The position numbers and the translations under genes are program-made. Source: Komagataeibacter xylinus (GTDB taxonomy: Bacteria; Pseudomonadota; Alphaproteobacteria; Acetobacterales; Acetobacteraceae). Taken from it: 64,000 nucleotides of DNA. The stretch covers positions 315,216 to 379,215 of the forward strand of contig NZ_QQBI01000001.1 of assembly GCF_004302915.1 (NCBI RefSeq). Reading direction: 5' to 3'. The notes beneath the pieces were generated by a model. It saw only the letters and a list, made by a program, of their open reading frames with translations. It did not search any database and had not been told where the DNA came from. Below are positions 51,416 to 60,338 of the stretch, one piece after another; position 1 is the stretch's first letter, and each line of letters opens with the position of its first letter.

Positions 51416-52990
51416 TCAGGCTTCGAGTGCGGCAGGCTCGGCCCGGTCGCGCTTGACCAGCAGCTTGTTGAGCGCATGCACATAGGCGCGCACGGCCGAG
51501 ACCAGTGTATCGGCATCAGCGCCCTGCCCATCGACCAGCTTGCCATCTTCCCCCAGCCGCACGGAGGTGCGGGCCTGCGCGTCGCTGCCCTCGGTCACGG
51601 CACCGACGGAATAGAGCTGCAGCGTCGCATCATGCGGCACGATGGCGCGGATGGCGTTGAACGCGGCATCGACCGGCCCCTGCCCTTCCGCATGGCCTTC
51701 ACGCCGCGCGCCATCGACTTCCAGCACCAGATCGGCGGTGGCGGGGCGGCGCGAGCCTGCGGTTACATCCAGCGAGATGAAGCGGATGCGGGCATGGTCG
51801 CGCACTTCATCGTCAACCAGCGCCACCAGGTCATCGTCGTAGATGACCTTCTTGCGGTCGGCCAGGTCCTTGAAGCGGGCGAACGCCTCGTTGAACTGCT
51901 CTTCCTCCAGCTTGTCGTAGCCCATGGCCTTGAGCTTGTCGCGGAAGGCCGCGCGCCCCGAATGCTTGCCCAGCACCAGGGAGGAGCGGGTCCAGCCCAC
52001 GCTTTCGGGCGTCATGATCTCGTAGGTGGCGGCGTTTTTCAGGATGCCATCCTGATGGATGCCACTTTCATGCGCGAAGGCGTTGCGGCCCACGATGGCC
52101 TTGTTGGGCTGCACGTCAAAGCCGGTGATGGTGGCCAGCATGCGCGAGGTGCGCAGCAGGCGCTCGGTATGGATGCCGGTCGTAAAGGGCAGCACGTCAT
52201 GGCGCGTGCGCAGCACCATGATGATTTCCTCCAGCGCCGCGTTACCCGCGCGCTCGCCAATGCCGTTGATGGTGCATTCCACCTGGCGCGCGCCCGCCTT
52301 CAGCGCCGCGATGGTGTTGGCAACCCCCAGGCCCAGGTCATTATGGTTGTGGGTGGAGAAGATGACGCCATCGGCCCCCGGCACGCGGGCGCGCAGGTCA
52401 GCGAAGATACGGGCCATGTCCTCGGGCGTGGAATAGCCCACCGTGTCGGGAATGTTGATGGTGGTCGCCCCCGCGCGGATGGCGGTCTCGACACAGCGGC
52501 ACAGGAAGTCGGGCTCGGTGCGCGAGCCATCCTCGGCGGACCATTCCACGTCATCGGTGAACTGGCGGGCGGCGCGGTTGCCGGCCTCGATCACTTCGAG
52601 CACCGTCTCGGGCTCCATGCGCAGCTTGTACTTCATGTGCAGCGGCGAGGTGGAGATGAAGTTGTGGATGCGCCCGCGCTTCGCGGGTTTGATCGCCTCG
52701 CCCGCGCTGGCGATGTCGTTCTTGCCGCCGCTACGGGCGAGCGCGCACACCACGGTGCTCTTCATCTTCTGGGCAATCTGGTGAACGCTGTCGAAATCGC
52801 CCTTGGAGGCCACGGGAAAGCCCGCCTCCATCACGTCCACGCCCAGTTCCTCCAGCGCTTCGGCCATGCGCAGCTTCTCGGCGAGGTTCATGGAAAAGCC
52901 GGGCGACTGCTCGCCATCACGCAGCGTCGTGTCAAAGATGATGACGCGGTTGGGGTCGATGCGGCCAAAGGAAGGATGGTCGATGCTCAT
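51416..52990 (-). CDS. leuA: 2-isopropylmalate synthase
   Basis: 524 aa. First committed step of leucine synthesis (acetyl-CoA + 2-oxoisovalerate). Motifs: FDTTLRDGEQSPGFSMN (catalytic Arg and metal Asp), EAGFPVASKGD, HNHNDLGLGVANTIAALKAGA (metal His pair), NGIGERAGNAALEE, ESGIHQDGILKN, and a C-terminal regulatory domain for leucine binding. GAGG lies about 9 nt before the ATG. Confidence 0.96.
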   Translation of the reverse strand: MSIDHPSFGRIDPNRVIIFDTTLRDGEQSPGFSMNLAEKLRMAEALEELGVDVMEAGFPVASKGDFDSVHQIAQKMKSTVVCALARSGGKNDIASAGEAIKPAKRGRIHNFISTSPLHMKYKLRMEPETVLEVIEAGNRAARQFTDDVEWSAEDGSRTEPDFLCRCVETAIRAGATTINIPDTVGYSTPEDMARIFADLRARVPGADGVIFSTHNHNDLGLGVANTIAALKAGARQVECTINGIGERAGNAALEEIIMVLRTRHDVLPFTTGIHTERLLRTSRMLATITGFDVQPNKAIVGRNAFAHESGIHQDGILKNAATYEIMTPESVGWTRSSLVLGKHSGRAAFRDKLKAMGYDKLEEEQFNEAFARFKDLADRKKVIYDDDLVALVDDEVRDHARIRFISLDVTAGSRRPATADLVLEVDGARREGHAEGQGPVDAAFNAIRAIVPHDATLQLYSVGAVTEGSDAQARTSVRLGEDGKLVDGQGADADTLVSAVRAYVHALNKLLVKRDRAEPAALEA

Positions 52991-53288
52991 GGTAATAACC
53001 TCGGACTTGGTCCTGACATGGGACGGGCGACGGCACGCGCATGCGGCCTGTCTGTTCGTGTTCGCGCGGCTGCATGGCCGCTCCGATCAATCCCCTGGGC
53101 GCGCCGGCACGCAGGCCGGCCCTGATCGCTCAGGGGCGGATAAGTCGAAGACGAAGGAGTCCCGTCGCGGCACATGCGCGCGCGGAAAGGCGCGCATGTG
53201 CGCCCGATCCGATCCCCACGATGTGCGCTGTCGTTACCATGCCGGGCACAATACAGCCCCGCAACGTGATTGCAACCCGAAAAGCGCC
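52991..53288 (-). promoter_or_regulatory. leuA upstream region: candidate promoter and leader hairpin
   Basis: A minus-strand promoter candidate has TTGCAA (53270-53275) as -35 and TATTGT (53253-53248) as -10, 16 bp apart. Downstream is a perfect 12-bp inverted repeat GCACATGCGCGC/GCGCGCATGTGC (53170-53201, 8-nt loop). The implied leader of about 240 nt has no Leu-rich peptide that I can see, so classical attenuation is not supported. Confidence 0.35.
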
Positions 53289-54215
53289 CTAGCCCGTGGC
53301 ATGGGTGACCATGCTGTCGGTGGCGAAATAACGGTCGATGGCCTGCACCATGGCCCCCGCCACCACCATGCGGTGAGCGGCCTGCCGCAGGGCGGCCTCA
53401 TCCATGTGGTTGGACATGAAGCCCATCTCGACCAGCACGGAAGGAATATCGGCCGATTTCAGCACCACGAAGGAGGCATGGCGCGAGGGATGCTGCAACA
53501 GCCCGATGCGCGGGCGGAAGGCGGTGACGATGCTGCTGGCCATGTGGGCCGCGCCGTGCCGGGTTTCCTCGGTCACGAGGCTGGCGAGGATTTCCTGCAC
53601 CTCGGGCGAATCCGCATGCACGTGCGGGCCGCCATAGCGGTCGGCGCTGTTCTCGGTGCGCGCCAGCATGGCCGTCTGCCGGTCCGATGCCTTTGATGAG
53701 AGCGTATAGACGCTGGCCCCGCGCACGGCGCGGTTGGTCAGCGCATCGGCATGCATGGAAATGAACAGCGAGGCCTTGTGGCTGTGCGCGATATCCACCC
53801 TGCCCTCGAGCGGGATGAAGCGGTCATCGGCGCGCGTCATGGCCACGCGGTAGCGGCCACTGGCCTCAAGCTGGCGCTGCAGCTCGCTGGCCGCCGCTTC
53901 CGCCACATGCTTTTCATACGTGCCGGAAATGCCGATGGCACCGGGGTCCTTGCCGCCATGGCCGGGGTCGAGCATGACCAGCGGCTTTGGCGCAGCCGCC
54001 CGGCCCACGATGGCGGGCGCGTGCAGCGGGTGGGCGGCGTGATGGGCCGCGGCGGCCGCATGCACATGGGCCGGCACATGGGGCGCCACCCACGCCAGCG
54101 CGCTGCCGGGCAGCAGCACGCCCAGCCCCGCCACAACAGCGCGGCGGGGCAGCACGGGGTCGGGCCTGCGTGCTGTCAGGCCCGCCTTGTTTCCATCAGG
54201 CCAGCCAGTGGTCAT
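53289..54215 (-). CDS. N-acetylmuramoyl-L-alanine amidase (Amidase_3)
   Basis: 308 aa periplasmic zinc amidase cleaving peptide from MurNAc during septation or wall turnover. It has a signal sequence with a twin arginine (LPRRAVVAGLGVLLPGSALA), perhaps Tat-dependent as in AmiC. Zinc ligands are in DPGHGGKDPGA, GTYEK and SMHADA, with the catalytic Glu in LVEMGFMSN. An Ala/His/Pro-rich linker lies between signal and catalytic domain; no AMIN domain is present. It follows no operon partner and is divergent from rne. Confidence 0.9.
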   Translation of the reverse strand: MTTGWPDGNKAGLTARRPDPVLPRRAVVAGLGVLLPGSALAWVAPHVPAHVHAAAAAHHAAHPLHAPAIVGRAAAPKPLVMLDPGHGGKDPGAIGISGTYEKHVAEAAASELQRQLEASGRYRVAMTRADDRFIPLEGRVDIAHSHKASLFISMHADALTNRAVRGASVYTLSSKASDRQTAMLARTENSADRYGGPHVHADSPEVQEILASLVTEETRHGAAHMASSIVTAFRPRIGLLQHPSRHASFVVLKSADIPSVLVEMGFMSNHMDEAALRQAAHRMVVAGAMVQAIDRYFATDSMVTHATG

Positions 54216-54881
54216 GCATCGGTTTCCGGTCAGGGCAGTTGCGAGTTCATGTGTCTTTTTTCCTTATCACCATCCACGCCCCCCGTCAGCGGGATAAACG
54301 CAAGCCCCTTGCAGGAAGGGCCACATTGCGCCATGCTGCCCAGCCGTGATGGACCGCGCCCGGTCTGGCTGCCGCGCTGGCATGCCTGGTAGGGCGAAAT
54401 GCCAGCAGGCATGACTTAAAAACTCCATCCGGCATGCATCATGCATGCGCGACATGCGCTTACCGGTATGCTTACCGGCCACGCCACGGCGTGGGGGCAC
54501 ATGCCACGCACGACCTGAGGCAGCCGCACCGGTGTTCCCCATCGACAGGAGACCGGATGGCATACCAGTCGATACGGAAGGTTCCGCCCCGGCAATCAGG
54601 CCGGGCCGCGCCTCCCCCAGCCAAGACCGAGGATGGATTGGACACCACGCGGACCTTTTCCGCATATGCGATGACACCATGCGCGAATACGGGCGGCACG
54701 ATCATGCCGCATCCGGTCGTGGCGCATGGCCTGTCCGCCCGCGCAGGGCGCGGTGGTCTCCCGTCCGGGTCCGGTCACGGCTTTTTCAATCATGCTTTTG
54801 TCCGCTCCCCCGCCCCTCCTGCCGCCACGACTCGCGCGCAGCCCGGATGCCGGAGCGTGACACACCGGAGTGCGCCTATTT
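54216..54881. other. Intergenic region between the amidase gene and rne
   Basis: 666 nt upstream of both divergent genes, GC-rich, with no supported gene. It contains the interrupted palindrome GCATGCAT-C-ATGCATGC (54432-54448) and a tandem GCTTACCGG repeat around 54458-54478. A long untranslated leader for rne would be in keeping with RNase E autoregulation, but no known motif is recognisable. Confidence 0.4.
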
Positions 54882-57818
54882 ATGAGCAAACGCATGCTGA
54901 TCGACACGACCCACGCGGAAGAAACCCGCGTGGTCGTGATGGATGGTAACCACCTTGAGGATTATGATGTCGAGGCTGCTTCCAAGAAGCAGCTCAAGGG
55001 CAACATCTACCTTGCCAAGGTTATCCGTGTAGAACCCAGCCTCCAGGCTGCGTTCGTGGATTATGGCGGCAACCGCCATGGCTTTCTCGCCTTCAGCGAA
55101 ATCCACCCCGATTATTACCAGATCCCCGTAGCGGACCGCGAAAAGCTGCTCGCGCTGCAGGAGGAGGAACGCCGCGCGGAGGAAGAACGCCGCGCGCGTG
55201 ATGACGAGGAAGACGACGCCCCCCGCGCCGAGGACGAAACCGAAACCCCCGCGGACGACGAAGGCGACGAGCCCGAAACCGTAGGTGGCGAGAACGATAC
55301 CGGCGACGAGGCCCAGGCCCAGCGCCGCATCGCCCGCTTCCTGCGCAACTACAAGATTCAGGAAGTCATCCGCCGCCGCCAGATCCTGCTCGTGCAGGTG
55401 GTCAAGGAAGAGCGCGGCAACAAGGGTGCTGCGCTGACCACCTATGTCTCGCTGGCGGGCCGCTACTGCGTGCTCATGCCCAACTCGCTGCGTGGTGGCG
55501 GGGTTTCGCGCAAGATCACCTCGGTGGCCGATCGCCGCCGCCTGCGCGACATCATTACCGAGCTGTCGATTCCGCGCGGCATGGCCATGATCGTGCGCAC
55601 CGCCGGCGCCCAGCGCCCGCGCGCCGAGATCATGCGCGATTGCGAATACCTGCTGCGCCTGTGGGATGACATCCGCCAGCACACGCTGGAATCGGTCGCC
55701 CCCGCCCTGATCTATGAGGAAGCGAGCCTGATCAAGCGCGCCATCCGCGATATCTACACGCGCGAGGTGAGCGAGATCCTGATCGATGGCGAGCCGGGCT
55801 GGAAGTCGGCGCGCGAGTTCATGCGCATGCTCATGCCCCAGAACGCCCAGAAGGTGCGCCTGTGGCAGGACCACGAGCAGACCCTGTTCTCGCACTACAA
55901 GGTGGAGGGGCTGCTTGATTCCATGCTCTCGCCTTCCGTGCAGCTCAAGTCGGGTGGCTACCTGGTCATCAACCAGACCGAGGCGCTGGTTGCGATCGAC
56001 GTGAACTCGGGCCGCGCCACGCGTGAGCGCAACATCGAGGAAACGGCGCTGCGCACCAACCTCGAGGCCGCCGAGGAAGTCGCCCGCCAGCTGCGCCTGC
56101 GCGACCTTGCCGGGCTGATCGTGATCGACTTCATCGACATGGAAAGCCGCAAGCATAACGGCATGGTCGAGCGCAAGCTCAAGGATGCCCTGCGCACCGA
56201 CCGCGCGCGCATCCAGGTGGGCCAGATCTCGCATTTCGGCCTGCTGGAAATGTCGCGCCAGCGCCTGCGCCCCTCCATTGCCGAATCCGCCTTCATGCCC
56301 TGCCCGCACTGCCAGGGCACCGGTATCGTGCGCGGGATCGAAAGCTCCTCGCTGCACGTGCTGCGCGCGATCGAGGACGAGGGCATGCAGCGCAAGGCTG
56401 CGGAAATCACCGTGCAGGTGGCGCCCGAGGTTGCCTTCTACATCCTCAACAACAAGCGCGCCTGGCTTTCGGAAATCGAGACACGGCACAAGATGCAGGT
56501 CGTGTTTGCACCCGATGCCACGCTGCAGCCGCCCGAGTGCAAGATCGAGCGCGTGCGCCAGCAGACGGCCCGCTTCGAGGCCCCTGCCGCCATCACGCAT
56601 GCCCCGGCTGAAAACAGCACCGTGCGCGAGATCCAGATCCAGGCCGAGCCGCCGGTAGCGGACGCCGCCCCGGAAGCCCCGGCCAGCACGGAAGAGGACG
56701 AGGATATCGCATCGGGCACCGACCATCGCCGCCGCCGTCGCCGCCGCCGTCGCCGTGGTTCCGCTGCCACCACGCCCGAGCAGACGGCCGAGACGCCGCA
56801 GGCTCCCGCAGCCGAGGAACCGGCCCCCGTGCCCGCTCCCGCGCCGCGTGAAACCTATCGCGGCCCCACCCCGGCTGACCCGTATGGCGACCCGATCATC
56901 GACATCTTTGATGTGATCGAGCAGACCACGGCACCGGCCGAGATTGTGAAAGAGGTTGTGGAAGCCGAACCCGCAGTGGTCGCGGTAGCTACAGAAGAGG
57001 AAGCGCCCAAGCCGCGCCGCCGCCGCCGCACGCGCCGCCGCACCCCGGTGGAAACGGAAGCCACCACCGAGGCCCCGCAGGCCGGGGCGGAAGCCGAAGT
57101 GAGCGCACCAGAGGCCGAAGCACCGGTGGTGGAAGCCGAAGCGGTTCCTGCCGAGCCGGTGGTTGTGGAAGCCGCAGCCGAACCCGTGGAGGAAGCGCCC
57201 AAGCCGCGCCGCCGCCGCGCCAGCAGCACGGCCACCACCACGCGCAGCCGCCGCAGCAGGGCCGCCGCCAAGACGCCGGAAGAAACCCCGGCCGAGGCAA
57301 CGCCCGAGGCTGCCGAGGAAGTGGCCCCTGCCGAGGAAGCCGCACCCGCCAAACCCGCACGCAAGCGGGCGACCAGCCGGAGCACGGGCACGACGGCGGC
57401 CACCACGCGCCGCCGCACCACCCGCAAGACGGCTGCCAAGGCGGATGAGGCCACCGAGGCTGCGGCTGAAGCACCCGTGAAGGCGGAAGCCGAAGCCCCG
57501 GCAGCAGAAGAGGCCCCCAAGCGCCGCCGTGCCCCGGCACGCCGCAAGAAGGCCGAGCCTGCCGCCACCGAGGCCACGCAAGCCCCGGCGGAAGCCGTAG
57601 CCGAGACGGCGGAAGCCGCACCGGCAAAGCCCGCGCCGCGCAAGCGTGCCACCACCCGCAAGGCCGCCACTACAACGGCGGCAACGGCCACCCGCACGCG
57701 CCGCCGCAAGAAGGCGGAGGATGCAGCGGAACCGGCAACGGATGACGCGGCTGAACCTGCCGCATCGACCGAAGCGGAAGCGACGCCCCGCCGCCGCACG
57801 GGCTGGTGGAAGCGCTGA
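54882..57818 (+). CDS. rne: Ribonuclease E
   Basis: 978 aa endoribonuclease, core of the RNA degradosome. The N-terminal catalytic half has the S1 domain (KGNIYLAKVIRVEPSLQAAFVDYGGNRHGFL) interrupted by a long acidic insertion (about residues 95-150), as in other alphaproteobacteria. DNase I-like subdomain: AIDVNSGRATRERNIEETALRTN and LIVIDFIDM with metal Asp residues; zinc-link CPHCQGTG. From about residue 590 it is disordered and Ala/Pro/Glu/Arg-rich with repeated KPRRRR and TTRRR(K) arms, likely RNA-binding and scaffold sites. Start ATG at 54882, with GGAG 12 nt upstream. Confidence 0.96.
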   Translation: MSKRMLIDTTHAEETRVVVMDGNHLEDYDVEAASKKQLKGNIYLAKVIRVEPSLQAAFVDYGGNRHGFLAFSEIHPDYYQIPVADREKLLALQEEERRAEEERRARDDEEDDAPRAEDETETPADDEGDEPETVGGENDTGDEAQAQRRIARFLRNYKIQEVIRRRQILLVQVVKEERGNKGAALTTYVSLAGRYCVLMPNSLRGGGVSRKITSVADRRRLRDIITELSIPRGMAMIVRTAGAQRPRAEIMRDCEYLLRLWDDIRQHTLESVAPALIYEEASLIKRAIRDIYTREVSEILIDGEPGWKSAREFMRMLMPQNAQKVRLWQDHEQTLFSHYKVEGLLDSMLSPSVQLKSGGYLVINQTEALVAIDVNSGRATRERNIEETALRTNLEAAEEVARQLRLRDLAGLIVIDFIDMESRKHNGMVERKLKDALRTDRARIQVGQISHFGLLEMSRQRLRPSIAESAFMPCPHCQGTGIVRGIESSSLHVLRAIEDEGMQRKAAEITVQVAPEVAFYILNNKRAWLSEIETRHKMQVVFAPDATLQPPECKIERVRQQTARFEAPAAITHAPAENSTVREIQIQAEPPVADAAPEAPASTEEDEDIASGTDHRRRRRRRRRRGSAATTPEQTAETPQAPAAEEPAPVPAPAPRETYRGPTPADPYGDPIIDIFDVIEQTTAPAEIVKEVVEAEPAVVAVATEEEAPKPRRRRRTRRRTPVETEATTEAPQAGAEAEVSAPEAEAPVVEAEAVPAEPVVVEAAAEPVEEAPKPRRRRASSTATTTRSRRSRAAAKTPEETPAEATPEAAEEVAPAEEAAPAKPARKRATSRSTGTTAATTRRRTTRKTAAKADEATEAAAEAPVKAEAEAPAAEEAPKRRRAPARRKKAEPAATEATQAPAEAVAETAEAAPAKPAPRKRATTRKAATTTAATATRTRRRKKAEDAAEPATDDAAEPAASTEAEATPRRRTGWWKR

Positions 57819-57843
57819 GTGCAGCGTAGCTGACTGACCAAGT

Positions 57844-57877
57844 AAAAAACCTGCCTTCGCAAGAAGGCAGGTTTTTT
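57844..57877 (+). terminator. Rho-independent terminator of rne
   Basis: Stem CCTGCCTTC/GAAGGCAGG closed by a GCAA tetraloop, preceded by A6 and followed by T6, 25 nt after the rne stop. Confidence 0.93.
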
Positions 57878-57912
57878 CTTGCGCGGGTAAATCCTGTTTT
57901 TCTATTTCAATC

Positions 57913-57990
57913 AAAAGTTTTTGGTAAAGATTTTTTCAAAAAGCTTTGAAAGCTGCTGTGTTTAAAAAAGTAGGCCTAAAAAATTTTATT
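57913..57990. repeat. Palindromic intergenic repeat, copy h (reverse, decayed)
   Basis: Starts AAAAGTTTTTGGTAAAGATTTTTTCAAAAAGCTTT (reverse orientation). Hairpin A has decayed and the right end reads AAAAAATTTTATTA. It lies 35 nt beyond the rne terminator. Confidence 0.65.
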
Positions 57991-58057
57991 ATTTCTCTAT
58001 TAATATGCATAACCATGTTCATGCAGAAATTGTACAAGTTAAAGGACTGGTACAACC

Positions 58058-58738
58058 ATGACCCCAGCCGCTCGCAAATGCCTTGACCAGCTTCGCACCC
58101 TGCTCCGCCCGGCTTCGATTGCGACCGCAGGCGGCTTTCGCCCGCCATCCGACCCGGTCACGTCATGGTTCTGCCGGGGCGTGGGCCAGCCGGGGGAAAA
58201 CCTGCCTCAATGGAACGGCAGGCCCATGATCCCCATCCTGCAGATCCGGATTGATGAACTGCCTTACGTGCCGGAGCAACTGGCCCATCTGGCCCTTATT
58301 GTCGTGTTTTTCGACATGGAGGATCTGCCCTTCGACAAGCCACATGGCGAAGGCTGGGTGATCCGTGAATATACGTCAACCGATGGCCTGGTGCCGCTGC
58401 CCGAGGCTACCCACGACTTCAAGCCATTCCCCATTCGCTGGACGCGCGTTGAGGATGACGCCCCCTACCGGGAAGGGGCCTGTGCCCTGCCGATCGACAT
58501 GGGCGCCCTTGATGACGATGAAGCGGCAGAAAAGGCGTTCTACGATGACTTCCAGCGCTATGACCAGACCAAGGTGGGCGGCTACCCGACCGAGGTGCAG
58601 TCTGACGTAGGGGTGGAGGATTTCGTGTTCCAGATCGGCTCGGAAGAAAAGGTCCACCTGATCTGGGTTGATGCCGGGATCGCCTATTTCTTCCGCACGC
58701 CCGATGGGGCGTGGCGCTGGGCGTGCGAGTTTTACTGA
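58058..58738 (+). CDS. DUF1963 (YwqG-like) protein
   Basis: 226 aa, cytosolic. Family traits: N-terminal LPQWNGRPMIPILQIRIDELPYVPEQL, LALIVVFFDMEDLP, and the motif KVGGYPTEVQSDV followed by FVFQIGSEEKVHLIWVDAGIAYFF, the usual DUF1963 ending. Function is not established; the B. subtilis homologue ywqG lies beside a toxin-immunity locus. AAAGGA is about 11 nt before the ATG. It stands alone between two repeat copies. Confidence 0.82.
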   Translation: MTPAARKCLDQLRTLLRPASIATAGGFRPPSDPVTSWFCRGVGQPGENLPQWNGRPMIPILQIRIDELPYVPEQLAHLALIVVFFDMEDLPFDKPHGEGWVIREYTSTDGLVPLPEATHDFKPFPIRWTRVEDDAPYREGACALPIDMGALDDDEAAEKAFYDDFQRYDQTKVGGYPTEVQSDVGVEDFVFQIGSEEKVHLIWVDAGIAYFFRTPDGAWRWACEFY

Positions 58739-58755
58739 CAGGCACGCGCGGGAGT

Positions 58756-58837
58756 AAACATTCTTGGGTGCCGCCTTTTTTCAAAAAAGCGGTGTTCTTC
58801 GAAGCTTTTTGAAAAAAGCTTCACCAAAAACTTCTTT
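58756..58837. repeat. Palindromic intergenic repeat, copy i (near-complete)
   Basis: ACATTCTTGGGTG, hairpin A GCCGCCTTTTTTCAAAAAAGCGGT, then GTTCTTC, hairpin B GAAGCTTTTTGAAAAAAGCTTC, and ACCAAAAACTTCTTT. It lies 17 nt past the DUF1963 stop and 4 nt before the convergent ATPase stop. Confidence 0.88.
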
Positions 58838-58841
58838 ATGA

Positions 58842-60338
58842 TCAATCACCTTCAGGCAATGCGGGCGCGGTTTCCCAGCCGGGGCCGATAATGGCGGCGC
58901 TGCGGCGGCCCAGCCCGTCATGGCGCAGCACGATCATGTTCTGCTCCTCAAGGTAGGCAAGCTGCCGCCGGGCGCGGCCCAGCGAGTGGGTGCCATAGGT
59001 CCGCGCAATCACGCTGTCGGACGGGCACGGCTCCCCATGCAGCGCCGCCCGCGCAATGAGCAGGAAGATGCCCTGCATGTCATCTGGCAGCACGGCGGCC
59101 ATCTGCTCGGCCTGCCGCCAGTCCTCGCTTTCCACCGTCGTGGCATCCACGCCCGCGCGGGCAACCGCCAGCAGGCGGCGGAAGCGCGGCATGTCGAGCG
59201 CGTCACGGCCCATGCCCTCGATCCGGCAGCGCACCAGAAAATCCTGATACAGCACATGCACCGGGCGGAAGCCCGCATCCTCATCACGCAGTATGTCGGT
59301 CAGGATCTCGATAAAGCGCAGCCTGAGGGCCGCCGCATCCACCGGCGGGGCTTCGGGCGCAGCCGTTTCGGCCTCCAGCATCGCGGTCTCGGCATGGGCG
59401 GCAAGCTGCGAGAGGATATCGGGCGGCGGGCTGACATGGCGCGGCGCGCGTGCGGGCAGTTCGCGCTCGGGCACCGGGGTCAGGATCAGTTCGCGTATTT
59501 CGTCGCCCGCGGGCACTGGCTCGAAGGGCATCAGCGTGGGGCCAGCCGAGCGGCTTTCAGTCTCGACCGGGCCGATTTTAACCGCAAGCGGCCTGCGGCA
59601 CACGGCGGGGCCGAGGGCCACGAAATAACCGCGCTCAAGGTCACGGAAGCTCTCGGCCTGCCGCCTTTCCATGCCCAGCAGGTCGGCGGCACGCATCATG
59701 TCGATATCGAGGAAAGTGCGGCCCATAAGGAAGTTTGAGGCCTCGGCCGCGACATTCTTGGCAAGCTTCGCCAGGCGCTGGGTGGCGATCACGCCCGCCA
59801 GCCCGCGCTTGCGCCCACGGCACATAAGGTTGGTCATGGCTCCCAGCGAGGCGCGGCGTGCCTCATCCGATACCTCGCCCGCGGCTGCTGGCGCAAAAAG
59901 CTGGGCTTCATCCACCACCACCAGCACAGGGTACCAGTAATCGCGCGGCACCTCGAACATGCCGCCAAGGAAAGCAGCGGCGCGGCGCATCTGCACATCC
60001 GCATCCACGCCCTCAAGGTTCAGGATGACCGAGGCGCGGTGCATGCGCATGCGCTCGCCCGCCGCCTGCAGGGCGGCCTCGGTATGCTCGGCGGCATCAA
60101 TGACCAGATGGCCGAAGCGCTCGGCCAGGCTGACGAAGTCGCCCTCGGGGTCGATGATGGCCTGCTGCACCATGCGCGCCGACTGCTCGAGCAGGCGGCG
60201 CAGCAGGTGCGACTTGCCCGAGCCGGAATTGCCCTGCACCAGCAGGCGGGTGGACAGCAGTTCGGCCAGGTCCATGGTCACGGGGCCATCGCCCGCAACA
60301 GCCCCGCGCCGCTCGCCAATCGTGATTGCAACACTCAT
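58842..60338 (-). CDS. HerA/DUF87-type ATPase
   Basis: 498 aa. P-loop GNSGSGKSH at 36-44, Walker B VLVVVDEAQLF with Asp143/Glu144, and a downstream sensor/arginine region CRGRKRGLAGVIATQRLAKL, with ASNFLMGRTFLDIDMMRAADLLG, as in HerA/FtsK-like hexameric DNA translocases of the DUF87 group. The C-terminal third (from about residue 300) is a separate helical region with a possible winged-helix end (GTHSLGRARRQLAYLEEQNMIVL). No nurA-like nuclease is adjacent. It overlaps the flavoprotein stop by 4 nt, in an operon with cysE. Confidence 0.85.
   Translation of the reverse strand: MSVAITIGERRGAVAGDGPVTMDLAELLSTRLLVQGNSGSGKSHLLRRLLEQSARMVQQAIIDPEGDFVSLAERFGHLVIDAAEHTEAALQAAGERMRMHRASVILNLEGVDADVQMRRAAAFLGGMFEVPRDYWYPVLVVVDEAQLFAPAAAGEVSDEARRASLGAMTNLMCRGRKRGLAGVIATQRLAKLAKNVAAEASNFLMGRTFLDIDMMRAADLLGMERRQAESFRDLERGYFVALGPAVCRRPLAVKIGPVETESRSAGPTLMPFEPVPAGDEIRELILTPVPERELPARAPRHVSPPPDILSQLAAHAETAMLEAETAAPEAPPVDAAALRLRFIEILTDILRDEDAGFRPVHVLYQDFLVRCRIEGMGRDALDMPRFRRLLAVARAGVDATTVESEDWRQAEQMAAVLPDDMQGIFLLIARAALHGEPCPSDSVIARTYGTHSLGRARRQLAYLEEQNMIVLRHDGLGRRSAAIIGPGWETAPALPEGD

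Noticed and set aside
54434..54949. Open frames upstream of rne on both strands
   Set aside because: Composition is low-complexity Arg/Pro/His without domains or good ribosome sites; they look like products of high GC content.
54876..57914. Very long minus-strand open frame opposite rne
   Set aside because: Shadow frame caused by codon bias in the RNase E gene; no ribosome site, and Gly/Arg-rich nonsense sequence.
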